DNA from: Bacteroidales bacterium
Lineage (GTDB): Bacteria > Bacteroidota > Bacteroidia > Bacteroidales > UBA10428
Length of the DNA: 64,000 bases
Assembly (NCBI GenBank): GCA_016930375.1
Contig: JAFGGU010000070.1
Span: 1-64,000, forward strand
Direction: 5' to 3'
Below are positions 20,401 to 27,236 of this stretch, piece after piece. The notes below the pieces were generated by a model. That model searched no databases and was not told where the DNA came from. It was given only the letters and a program-made list of their open reading frames with translations. Made by a program: the position numbers and the translations under genes. Each line of letters opens with the position of its first letter. Position 1 is the stretch's first letter.

Positions 20401-23400
20401 GATACCGGTTGTACGGTAACCACAGGATAGGTCTTAACCGTTAGCAATGCACCGTCGGTGGCCAGGGTGTCACAACGACTGAAAACCATGCACCGGTAAA
20501 CGCCCGAATCTGAAGCCGTAATGTTATTCAGTAGCAAAACGGAAGTGTTCTCACCGGGAAGGTTAATCTCATCTTTCTGCCATTGGTAATGGATGGCGCC
20601 ACTGGCGGTGATCCTGAACTGTACGGTGTTCCCCTCGCAAACTGTATCTCCGGCCGGTTGCATATCGATTATTAACCGGTCATTGACTACCAGGCTGGCG
20701 GGAAAACTCCTTTCCGCGCCGCAGTACCCGGTTACCATGCAATTATATACGCCCTCATTGGCTTCAGTAATATTTTGAATGATAAGCGTGGCCGACTGTG
20801 TTCCGGATACATTGCCACCATTGTCAAGAACCGCCCCGTTAAGTTCCCATTGGAAAGATATCCCGGCTCCGGCCGACTGTACCGAGAATATCGCGTTATT
20901 GCCAGAACAGGCTTCCATATCGTCAGGTTGCAGGTTTATCTGTACAGGTGGATCGATGGCTAAACGGGCAGGGTCGCTGGTAATACTTCTGCCGCATGTA
21001 TTGCTGATCATACAGGTATAAATTCCCTGATCGCCGGCACCGGCATTGTTAACTGCCAGTGTTGGCCCTGTTTGTCCCGGAAGCAACACGCCATCCTTAA
21101 ACCATTGATAGGAAATATGGTTGCCGGTTGCCGACAGGGTAAAGAATACATTCCCTCCGGCACAGGTGTTCACATCGGCAGGATGTGCTGTTATCAATAA
21201 AGCTGTATCCACTACCAGTGAGGCAGGTGATGCGCTAAGACTGGAGCAGTTATTGGTGATCGTGCAAGAATAGGTTCCGGCATCGCTCCCGGTTACCTGG
21301 TTGATAACAAGTGATGAAGATGTGGCTCCGGAAATCCTGGCATTGTCTGAAATACCCATGCCATTTCTGAACCATTGGTAATTTAATCCTGATCCTGATG
21401 CGGAAACCGAAAAAACGGCATTGTCACCTTCACACCGGATGAGGTTCATCGGATTCGCAGTAATGGTCAGCGCAGTTTCGATGGAGAGACCTGCTGAGTT
21501 GGTGAACACCGAACTACCACAGTCGCTCTGTATCCTGCAACGGTAAAATCCTTCATCGGCAATACCAGTATTGCTGACGGCCAGGGTGGGTGAAGTAGCC
21601 CCGGCAATATCGAAGTTGTTTTTCTGCCATTGGTAAGTTAGGTTATCACCCTCAGCCGTCACCGTAAAGCTTACATTGTTTCCGCTGCAAGCACTCACGC
21701 TTGCAGGTTGCGAGGTAATCGCGATGCTCCTGTCGATTTCGAGGACAGCCGGTACCGAAGCCATTGTGCCGCAACTACCGTTGATCGCGCAATGGTAATT
21801 TCCTGCATTTGCAGCCGTGAGCGCACTAACCGAAAGTGTATTGGTTGTGGTGCCCAGATAATTGCCCGTGTCCTGGAGAGCCAGATTGTTTTTATACCAT
21901 TGATAAGCAAGGTTTGATCCGGTAGCCGTAACGGTGAAGCTGATATTTTCTCCGGCACACTCATGGGCACTAACAGGATTTGAGGTCAGTACTGCTGGTG
22001 ACCAGAAAGAGAGTATGGCATCGTTACTGGTAACTGGAAGTCCGCAGGTTCCGGTAATCGTGCAATTATAAACCCCCAGATCAGCGGGTTGTGCATTGTT
22101 CAAAGCCAGGACTGGACTGTTGGCCCCGGCGATGATTGCACCGTCTTTCTGCCATTGATATTGCAGGTTCACGCCAGAGGCAAGCACACTGAACTGTACA
22201 TTGCTTCCAAGGCATACTGTTTGGGAAACGGGTTGACCGGTAATAACAGTCTCCGGTAAAACATTTACCGTCGCGCTTCCTGTCCCTGCTGTTGTACAGC
22301 CTCTGGAATCTGTAATACCGGCCAGATTGTATGTTGTGGTATCATGGGGATGTACCTGCACAGTATAAGAAGGACCTGTAATGTTGTTAAATGTATAGGT
22401 GCCGGCACCATCGGTGTAATCGATATGGAAAGGACCATTGCCTGTAAGCGAAATGGTGATGGAGGAAGGATTACCCTGACAAACCTGGGCATTTCCTGAA
22501 AGCACTGCCGACGGTATAGAATTGATAATCACTTGATTTGTAGCAGAACCCTGACAACCGCTTATCGGATCAGTGTAAGTGTACGTTATGGAATACGGTC
22601 CCTCCGGTAAAAGGCTGGCAGGTTGGAATACAGCCGTGCCATTGCCATTATCGGCGGTGGCTGCCCCAGAATAGGTTCCGAATGGGGCATAATTTCCTGT
22701 AAGGGTAACCGGAGCGGTGTTGGCACAATAGGATCCGGTCAGGTTCAGGATGGCAGGAACCGGCAGGGCATAAACCCTTACCTGCTGGCTTCGTACATTG
22801 GTGCACCCGTTGGCATCGATATAGGTATAGGTAACGGTATGAAAACCCGTGCCTGCGGCAGAGGGATTAAAATCAGCCGTACCATTTCCGTTATCCGTGA
22901 GACCCGGGACAGGTCCAAAAGTTCCCCCGGCCGGACTACCTGAAATTAAAACATGGCTGCTATTGATGCAATAACTGTCAGCCAGTCCGTTTATCAAAAC
23001 ATTTGTACCTACCTGTACATTTTGCATCGCTGTATCACTGCAACCCTCTGCATTTGTATACACATAGCTGACCTGGTGCAGGCCAAGCCCGGATACTGCA
23101 GGCTCAAATGTGGCCAGGCCATTTCCATTATCTGTTATACCCGGTCCGTTAAACTGCCCGGTAACTCCGGCAGGATTTCCTGTGAGTCCGACACCTGCAT
23201 CATCAGTACAATAATGGTCAGCCAAACCTGCCAGACTCACTGCGGGTTTTGCGGCAACAACGATATCACGGGAGGCAGAGCCTTCACATATGCCATTTGA
23301 ATAGGTATAGGTAATCGGGAAAATACCCAATCCGGTGATTGATTGATCGAAATAGCCGGCCCCGTCCACTCCCGGTCCTGAATAGGTGCCGCCGGCTGGG

Positions 23401-24047
23401 TATCCCTGCGTAAGCAATAGCGATGGTGAACCCTGACAAACAGGAGAGAACGGATTGATACCAACGGCAGGGACAGGCAGTACCGTAAGTGTTCTCTGTA
23501 TTGAGGTTCCGCAGCTTCCGACCAGTACGGTATAGGTGATAGTATGTATGCCAGGTCCCGCAGCCGCAGGATTAAAGATTCCCGATGCATCAACACCGGG
23601 ACCTGAAAAAGTACCGTTTTTGGGATTTACATTGCTTGAATCGGCATTGAACAGTGAGAAGGGGGAAGCATTGGCACATACGCTGGAAAAGGATGTCAGA
23701 CTGATGGGTGGAAGATTCTGAACAGTAACAATGACTGTTACATCGTGCGAACCGATGGTTCCATACACGATGGTATGTGTGCCGACACCTGCCAGGCTGG
23801 GATAAAAGATGGCCACACCGTTGATAACGCGCACAAGTTTACTCGAAACAGTATAGCTGACCCCGTCGATATAGAATGGCTTTCCTGAAGGTGATGCCCC
23901 TGTGAGCGTATCACCGCCTTCTGTGGCGCAGTATACTAAATCGGGATGTCTCCAACCGGTGATGATGGCGGCCTGTGGGAATAGATCGCCTATGGAAAGG
24001 ACGGCAGTTAGAGCTGTAAGAAAGAAAATCCTTAACCCAACTTTCAT
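11430..24047 (-). CDS. Giant multidomain surface protein: N-terminal repeats, about 25 Ig-like modules, 13 'GxGxW' modules, 2 PKD domains, T9SS type-B (CHU_C-like) tail
   Basis: 4205 aa; repeating 'VCxGxxxxFxVxAxGxxLxYQWxKDG...GxYxCxxxGxCG' then 'AGxDxxVCxxxxxLxANxPxxGxGxWSVxSGSG'; PKD 'YQWDLGDG', 'YAWDFGDNQ'; C-terminus 'IFPNAFTPDPGG...WDGYYKGALLAKDVYVWKATGRY'. Confidence 0.9.
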   Translation of the reverse strand: MKVGLRIFFLTALTAVLSIGDLFPQAAIITGWRHPDLVYCATEGGDTLTGASPSGKPFYIDGVSYTVSSKLVRVINGVAIFYPSLAGVGTHTIVYGTIGSHDVTVIVTVQNLPPISLTSFSSVCANASPFSLFNADSSNVNPKNGTFSGPGVDASGIFNPAAAGPGIHTITYTVLVGSCGTSIQRTLTVLPVPAVGINPFSPVCQGSPSLLLTQGYPAGGTYSGPGVDGAGYFDQSITGLGIFPITYTYSNGICEGSASRDIVVAAKPAVSLAGLADHYCTDDAGVGLTGNPAGVTGQFNGPGITDNGNGLATFEPAVSGLGLHQVSYVYTNAEGCSDTAMQNVQVGTNVLINGLADSYCINSSHVLISGSPAGGTFGPVPGLTDNGNGTADFNPSAAGTGFHTVTYTYIDANGCTNVRSQQVRVYALPVPAILNLTGSYCANTAPVTLTGNYAPFGTYSGAATADNGNGTAVFQPASLLPEGPYSITYTYTDPISGCQGSATNQVIINSIPSAVLSGNAQVCQGNPSSITISLTGNGPFHIDYTDGAGTYTFNNITGPSYTVQVHPHDTTTYNLAGITDSRGCTTAGTGSATVNVLPETVITGQPVSQTVCLGSNVQFSVLASGVNLQYQWQKDGAIIAGANSPVLALNNAQPADLGVYNCTITGTCGLPVTSNDAILSFWSPAVLTSNPVSAHECAGENISFTVTATGSNLAYQWYKNNLALQDTGNYLGTTTNTLSVSALTAANAGNYHCAINGSCGTMASVPAVLEIDRSIAITSQPASVSACSGNNVSFTVTAEGDNLTYQWQKNNFDIAGATSPTLAVSNTGIADEGFYRCRIQSDCGSSVFTNSAGLSIETALTITANPMNLIRCEGDNAVFSVSASGSGLNYQWFRNGMGISDNARISGATSSSLVINQVTGSDAGTYSCTITNNCSSLSASPASLVVDTALLITAHPADVNTCAGGNVFFTLSATGNHISYQWFKDGVLLPGQTGPTLAVNNAGAGDQGIYTCMISNTCGRSITSDPARLAIDPPVQINLQPDDMEACSGNNAIFSVQSAGAGISFQWELNGAVLDNGGNVSGTQSATLIIQNITEANEGVYNCMVTGYCGAERSFPASLVVNDRLIIDMQPAGDTVCEGNTVQFRITASGAIHYQWQKDEINLPGENTSVLLLNNITASDSGVYRCMVFSRCDTLATDGALLTVKTYPVVTVQPVSATICENGSAEFTTHGTGSDLVWSWLKDGVLLTEGNGVHGTQSAVLGLDSVNTTNNGIYTARLSGFCGTEQTHDVALTVIPDPVITAQPQNSTVCETQSTSFSIAALGILTYQWQKDNINLPGQNTATLVITNAASSDQGIYRCKMTSACGVIFSEAAMLSVSPAVNVTLSPENVSLCKDNSATLHFSATGTGLTYQWKFNGAAITDNDSISGSTTSNLVINPAAPVHSGVYHGIVTGICGTDMTDPAIVTVLENINILVQPKLTTSCVGQGAGFEIQATGTSVTYQWQKNGANIPGATASSYAMTSVAETDTGLYRCLLSSPCGQVISEGARLTVETPPAIITQPQQVVTSCAGSLVSVNVVAGGSHLQYQWLYNGNPLSDNGVITGSTTAKLIINNADESHEGLYFCQIANSCSYAVTNGTQVWINQPATITSQPRNTNSCSGEDISLTIVAEGTGLTYQWQKGMTDIPGAISPVLTITGVTEADSGTYRCLVGSVCGTEISEAVRITVSEPLSVVMHPSALLTPCEGTMATLSVTVTGDALTYQWKKNGISLNNDARISGAQSPTLRITALTTGDEGNYTCEVTGICNPVNTPVTRIDVQTAPVILFQPADYSVLVGGNAGFAVTATGDSLTYNWQFNSMTLTDGAGVSGSETHQISVTGVSAAHAGTYNVFISGYCGTVASNPATLTLLASSIIIDQPDGATKCEGESVSFVITAAGSPHTYQWKKNGINLSDNGNITGTQQASLNITNLVPQDAGSYNCLVDGVENSIPALLYVNRNTRINFTSGSADLCTDEVITLLVEATGDFLAYRWYKNGSLITDDVSISGSAAPVMSIFPVSLIHAGSYHASVTGACGTANSEPQIINISTPVSITSQPDDTTVCEKQSINLAVQVLGSGVTYQWLRNGSPLIGDGRISGVNSSVLAVSDIITGDQGAYTCMVSGNCNTAYTTAAFVTVDPLVEITIQPTSLTLCNSNQATFIVNTNYASAGYQWQKEGVNLTDGGQISGSLTNVLQISNAGTSDNGVYQCIITGPCGNLMSSPAQLEVNNGPQFTTQPISGSVCEGGIHSIEVNATGASMAFRWLKNGQPLTDGNGISGTLTRVLSISNAALQHAGAYTCVVTGTCGSTVSIPATLTVNEITAVQTQPLNADICAGDGMTLIVATKGTGNTYQWEKDTAPLTDASGISGSLTQVLNIASADPATAGVYQCVVTGICNSQSSQPAVISITVPPAVTLQPVGANVCEGQNVLLQTGTTGNNLIFQWKKDGTPLTNENNISGVSAAALHIDNINVSNAGSYTCEITNTCSSVNSNPAIVVVNQKGLITAHPLSSAKCLDDAVSFSVTASGNNLSFHWEFNGVALADDGRITGAHTAAITINHVNPADEGLYRCVITDNCGFTQNSDAAALTVYEPVSITLLPSGDTLCEGQSCSLTVKASGSNLTYRWYRDGMPLSDGSGVMGTAASSLILNNVTPVMSGYYHCQISGSCGIAVTPSFPVMVNRPAKITVHPLNADRCEGDMVIFSINAEGDSLHYQWVKDGVALTNGPGRDGVNSSLLILTGLTASGSGSYHCAVTGVCGQLNSNPGILTLHVYPAAAGAIAGPGVVCQGAEKVVYSVAAIPKADSYEWLLPPGAFITSGENTREIEVTFMNHELGGPLSVRGINGCGRGPASPVLIITANPLPVTYAGENAGVCSDQAVLSAYPPEAGATGLWQVISGPASIHQQLQPITQVSSLRIGANQFTWTVTNNGCAVTDTITLYNNQLIVDAGKDTSICNHIYALHATAPVTGVGEWSIISGAGYNINRYNPNTIVSGLAQGRNIFKWSVNNNGCISYDTVIITNNLPTESNAGPNQAIHADYTNLNANNPSIGTGEWYLLNGSGNLNDRRAYNTLVTGLGRGSNIFEWLITHNGCVSSDTVIIENILTDTTDAGANQIVCSSSARLNARNPYPGYGEWSVKRGSATFANNSLYNTTAYNLGQGENVLIWTAFLNGVTSDSVIIVNNLPTTANAGVNLSVCADSAKLNANLPYIGSGTWTIASGSGTFENASSNTTFVRNLARGNNNFRWTITNGTCISTSLVTITNNTPTDAEAGFDVVTCEDTIVLNPNVPTFGVGEWSVLTGAARFTGNIARDLGRDDNYLIYSVRNAGCYSFDTLVITSHKPTIARLGANMSICTDSVMMVANVPVTGNGMWSLQSGSANIEDLNAATTMARNLGAGENIFRWTITYLECSSYDETIISNDFVQANAGTDQVLCADRTVLQANDAGYSNGYWTLIGGATGATITDPHSANTIVENLAKGTNILRWTISKNSCSSYDEITIVNNLPTRAFAGQDTYLCQDHTQLHAGMVLQGQGTWSILSGSGNISDLHDPLAAISNLGPGANLLRWTTDHAGCVLTDEVIINNNLPIDVYAGEDQALCSASTSLYANPPVNGDGSWSFIRGSASLADNRIYNTAISNLANGSNILKWTVSTTGCSVTDTVIITNNLPTAAIAGSDFAVCNSAGYLSANTPLYGTGTWSVTSGSGLIEYIHSPYTAVTELALGNNTLSWTITNQNCTSSDEILVVNNSPTIADAGTDAEVCNESAILFANSPAVGTGYWEVISGKGVFVDSLNFNTTVNGLIFGENTLRWTTRNGECVSDDDIVITNNLASVYAGEDMVVYEPVAALTGNNPGRGKGEWLLIAGAGNIGEPGNFMTSVNNLGAGGNTFEWTITLGSCVARDQVMVNYKVMPKIGFIPDQIEGCPGLIVAFANTTQYGTTYQWDLGDGVMSDQVNVTHTYDYPGSFVVRLTAFGPDSRVVTRDTVITVHRPPIADFQFAPDTAFVNKPMRCYDYSYGASVYAWDFGDNQTSQEVNPMHYYENSGEYTITLTVASAEGCTDTASVVIYVAEDGLIIFPNAFTPDPGGSRGGIYSENDRSNDVFHPYHENISDYRLEVYSRWGVLLFESTDVNIGWDGYYKGALLAKDVYVWKATGRYVSGSEFFKTGTVLLIK

Positions 24048-24190
24048 TAAAATGGTATAATAGTTATCAATTACTTGAATTTTCTACGGGAACAGAGAGG
24101 TCAATGTTTGGTGATTTAAATCACCTTTTCTGATGAAATAAAGGCTGGTGTTGAAAAGTAGCTGCTTCCAGTTTTTTATCAACCGTTTGC

Positions 24191-24198
24191 TATCTTTG
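24191..24198 (+). promoter_or_regulatory. Candidate Bacteroidetes -7 box (TATCTTTG) upstream of mnmA
   Basis: Exact TAnnTTTG match about 18 bp before the likely start. Confidence 0.45.
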
Positions 24199-24215
24199 TA
24201 AAAAATTATAGTATC

Positions 24216-25415
24216 CTGAAAAAGCGTGTTGTTATTGGAATATCCGGCGGCGTTGATTCAAGTGTGGCCGCCTTCCTGCTGAAACAGCAGGGGTATGATG
24301 TGCTGGGTATGTTCATGATCAACTGGCACGATACAACAGGTACTCTGGCAGGAGATTGTCCATGGAACGATGACCTCATTTTTGCAGAACTGGTGGCGCG
24401 AAAGCTGGGGATCCCTTTAAAAACAGTTGATTTCAGTGAGGAATATCGCAAACGGGTGGTGGATTATATGTTCACTGAGTATGAAAGAGGACGTACCCCT
24501 AATCCTGACGTGCTTTGCAACCGGGAAGTCAAATTCGACCTGTTTGTGAAAGCTGCCCTTGAAAATCAGGCCGACTATATTGCCACCGGTCATTATTGCC
24601 GGAAAGAAGAAATTCAGGTGAATGGCAATCGGGTTTACCGGTTACTTCAGGGACTTGATCCGAACAAGGACCAGAGTTATTTTCTTTGCCAACTGTCACA
24701 GGAACAGCTCAGGATGGTTCTTTTTCCGGTTGGCAACCTTATGAAGCAGGAGGTGAGGGATATAGCACGTGATCAGGGTCTGGCAACCGCTGAACGAAAG
24801 GACTCCCAGGGAATCTGTTTTGTCGGGAAGGTTGACCTTCCGGAATTTCTAAAACAAAAGCTTCATATCCGGCAGGGTGATATCATTGAAATACCAGAAG
24901 ACTTTCCTGTATATGCTGAATACGCCAGGTTACACCGCGAGTTTCTGAAAACCGGAGTCGGATTGGCAGAGCTTGCTGCTGACTTTCAATATTCTGCACA
25001 TGACGGCAGCATTTCAGGAACTCATAACGGGGCCCATTATTATACCATCGGTCAGCGAAAAGGGCTGAATATCGGCGGGAAGGCAGAACCTATGTTTGTG
25101 ATAGCCACAGATACGATGGAAAATAACCTCTTTGTAGGAATGGGACACGGGCATCCGGGATTGAACCGCTGGGGACTGTTCATCCCAGGTGAAGATATTC
25201 ACTGGGTCAGACAGGACATGGAAATGCGTAATGGTGAAAGCCGCAGGATGCTTGTCAGAATTCGCTACCGGCAACCTTTGCAACAGACCGTCCTTATCAG
25301 AAGACCGGAAGGATTGTATATCATCTTTGATAAAAAGCAACGCGGGATCACACCGGGACAGTTTGCAGCCTGGTATGACGGGGAGGAGTTGCTGGGATCT
25401 GGGGTGATTAAGTGA
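24216..25415 (+). CDS. mnmA: tRNA-specific 2-thiouridylase MnmA (start extended to a non-canonical codon)
   Basis: 'KKRVVIGISGGVDSSVAAFLLKQQGYDVLG' PP-loop; the ORF-track start (GTG 24264) falls inside the PP-loop motif. Confidence 0.9.
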   Translation: MKKRVVIGISGGVDSSVAAFLLKQQGYDVLGMFMINWHDTTGTLAGDCPWNDDLIFAELVARKLGIPLKTVDFSEEYRKRVVDYMFTEYERGRTPNPDVLCNREVKFDLFVKAALENQADYIATGHYCRKEEIQVNGNRVYRLLQGLDPNKDQSYFLCQLSQEQLRMVLFPVGNLMKQEVRDIARDQGLATAERKDSQGICFVGKVDLPEFLKQKLHIRQGDIIEIPEDFPVYAEYARLHREFLKTGVGLAELAADFQYSAHDGSISGTHNGAHYYTIGQRKGLNIGGKAEPMFVIATDTMENNLFVGMGHGHPGLNRWGLFIPGEDIHWVRQDMEMRNGESRRMLVRIRYRQPLQQTVLIRRPEGLYIIFDKKQRGITPGQFAAWYDGEELLGSGVIK

Positions 25416-25470
25416 ATAGTGAATAGTGAATAGTGAATAGTGAATAGTGAATAGTGAATAGTGAATAGTG
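25412..25470. repeat. 7-bp tandem repeat array B (GTGAATA x about 8)
   Basis: Perfect heptamers; the first contains the mnmA stop codon (25413-25415). Confidence 0.95.
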
Positions 25471-25539
25471 TATTTGCACATTGGCACATTGAAATATTTT
25501 CTAATTTAGCATTCCATAAACCTATAACTAAATACTATC

Positions 25540-26127
25540 ATGAAAACTAAGTTATTCATTTTTGTTCTTCTGATTTCATTTTGTTTGGGAACTGCTTCGA
25601 TGGCGCAGGACAAAGCCAGGGCTAAAAGCGAAAAGAGCATTGTATGGTATGGCATTGATTTCACGGTGGGTAAATTCACCCTGGTTGTTGAGGATCCTGC
25701 TATGATTGTAAACCAGTACCTGAAATCGATCAATGCACTGATCCAGATGGAACCGGAAAAGTATGATCTTAAAAAATGGTTCAACAAGTCCGAAACATCC
25801 ATGGATCTCGATCAGGTGAACGAAAGAAATGCCAAGATCGATCCCGCTACTCTTGTGATCAGCGATGAACATAAGATAACCCTGGACGATGTTAAAAGTG
25901 TCATCGCCAATTATAATACAAAGGGGAAAACGGGTTTGGGATTGATTTTTGTTGCTGAGAACCTGAATAAAGTACAACAAACCGCAAGCTATTACGTGTG
26001 CTTTTTTGATCAGGAAACCAAGGAAATAATTGACGCTCAAAGATTTGAAGCTAAGGCTGTCGGCATTGGCTTCCGAAATTACTGGGCAGGCTCGGTGTAT
26101 AATATTATGAAGGTGTGGGCGAAGTAA
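25540..26127 (+). CDS. Secreted hypothetical protein
   Basis: 195 aa, signal peptide MKTKLFIFVLLISFCLGTASMAQ. Confidence 0.75.
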   Translation: MKTKLFIFVLLISFCLGTASMAQDKARAKSEKSIVWYGIDFTVGKFTLVVEDPAMIVNQYLKSINALIQMEPEKYDLKKWFNKSETSMDLDQVNERNAKIDPATLVISDEHKITLDDVKSVIANYNTKGKTGLGLIFVAENLNKVQQTASYYVCFFDQETKEIIDAQRFEAKAVGIGFRNYWAGSVYNIMKVWAK

Positions 26128-26162
26128 ATGTGCAGATAAGTACAAACCATAAATTTTAAAAC

Positions 26163-26531
26163 ATGAAAAAAGCAGCACTTGTTTTACTTGTACTTTTTGG
26201 TCTTGGATTGACCGGGGTATGGGCTAACAAAACTAAGGTGGAGATCAAAGCACCTGCAGAGGTAAAGGCAGGAACGGAAGTAACCATTACCCTTAATGTT
26301 ATTCATAAGGGTAATTCCAGGGCTCACCATACTGATTGGGTATATCTGACCGTAAACGGCAAGGAGGTTAAACGCTGGGAATACGACAAAAGTGCGCTTC
26401 CTTCCGGAGAAAACTTTACAGTGGAATTTAAACTTACTGCCGGTGAGGAACTTGTAATTAAAGCCGAAGGTAACTGCAATTTGCACGGATCAGCAGGTTC
26501 TGCCAATTTCACCGTCAAAGTAACAAAATAA
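26163..26531 (+). CDS. Exported desulfoferrodoxin/superoxide-reductase-like protein
   Basis: Signal peptide, then 'VIHKGNSRAHHTDWVYLTVNG...EELVIKAEGNCNLHGSAG', resembling the SOR iron-site region. Confidence 0.65.
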   Translation: MKKAALVLLVLFGLGLTGVWANKTKVEIKAPAEVKAGTEVTITLNVIHKGNSRAHHTDWVYLTVNGKEVKRWEYDKSALPSGENFTVEFKLTAGEELVIKAEGNCNLHGSAGSANFTVKVTK

Positions 26532-26541
26532 CTGTAGAATT

Positions 26542-26712
26542 ATGTATTCTCTTATTCTTCCCCTGGGTATAATTAATTTTATACTGGTACTGGTTCAGGT
26601 TTTCAGCGGACTCAAGATCCTCAAGATATCCTTTAAGGCCCACAAATACTGTGGTATAGCCCTTGGTGTTTTTGCCCTGCTGCATGGTGCCATCGCCATA
26701 ATTTTTACCTGA
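26542..26712 (+). CDS. Small membrane protein (56 aa), not in the ORF track
   Basis: MYSLILPLGIINFILVLVQVFSGLKILKISFKAHKYCGIALGVFALLHGAIAIIFT*; two TM-like stretches; 10 bp after the preceding CDS. Confidence 0.65.
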   Translation: MYSLILPLGIINFILVLVQVFSGLKILKISFKAHKYCGIALGVFALLHGAIAIIFT

Positions 26713-26747
26713 AATAGATCACTAAAACGCAGTAATGACTATATTAG

Positions 26748-26786
26748 CGCCCCGTAATGGCACAATGCATTACGGGGTGTCTTTTT
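26748..26786 (+). terminator. Rho-independent terminator
   Basis: CCCCGTAATG/CATTACGGGG (26750-26759/26768-26777) then tgtcttttt. Confidence 0.8.
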
Positions 26787-26801
26787 AACTGCGATCACTG
26801 A

Positions 26802-27236
26802 ATGAATAAGAAAGAACTGATTTGCCGGACCGAAACGCAGGTGAGATTCAGCGAGGTCGATTCCATGGGAGTTGTATGGCATGGTAATTATGTCAGGTAC
26901 TTTGAGGACGGCCGTGAAGCTTTTGGCAACCTTTATGGCATCAATTACATGGATTTTTATCGTGTAGGCGTAATGATACCCATTGTGAAAATAACCTGCG
27001 ATTATAAAAAACCGCTGAAGTACGGTGATACTGCCATCATCGAAACCCGTTTCGTAAATTGCGAAGCCGCCAAGCTGCAGTATGATTATACCATCTATCG
27101 AAATAGTCCCGACGATATTGTGGCTACCGGTTCCACCCTCCAGGTTTTTCTGAACCGGGATATGGAACTTCTGCTGGACCTGCCGCCCTTCTTTTATGAC
27201 TGGAAGAAAGCCCATAACCTCATCACCTATCCTTGA
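26802..27236 (+). CDS. Acyl-CoA thioesterase (4HBT/YbgC-like hotdog)
   Basis: 'VRFSEVDSMGVVWHGNYVRYFEDGREAFG'. Confidence 0.85.
   Translation: MNKKELICRTETQVRFSEVDSMGVVWHGNYVRYFEDGREAFGNLYGINYMDFYRVGVMIPIVKITCDYKKPLKYGDTAIIETRFVNCEAAKLQYDYTIYRNSPDDIVATGSTLQVFLNRDMELLLDLPPFFYDWKKAHNLITYP

Noticed and set aside
11492-23721. Many plus-strand ORFs (60-230 aa) antisense to the giant gene, e.g. 11835-12524 and 19536-20108
   Set aside because: Shadow ORFs of a long repetitive minus-strand CDS; no recognisable domains, no independent start context, translations mirror the repeats.
25014-25489. Minus-strand ORFs with 'YSLFTIHYSLFTIH' repeats
   Set aside because: Read-through of the 7-bp array, which is stop-free in antisense; not credible proteins.
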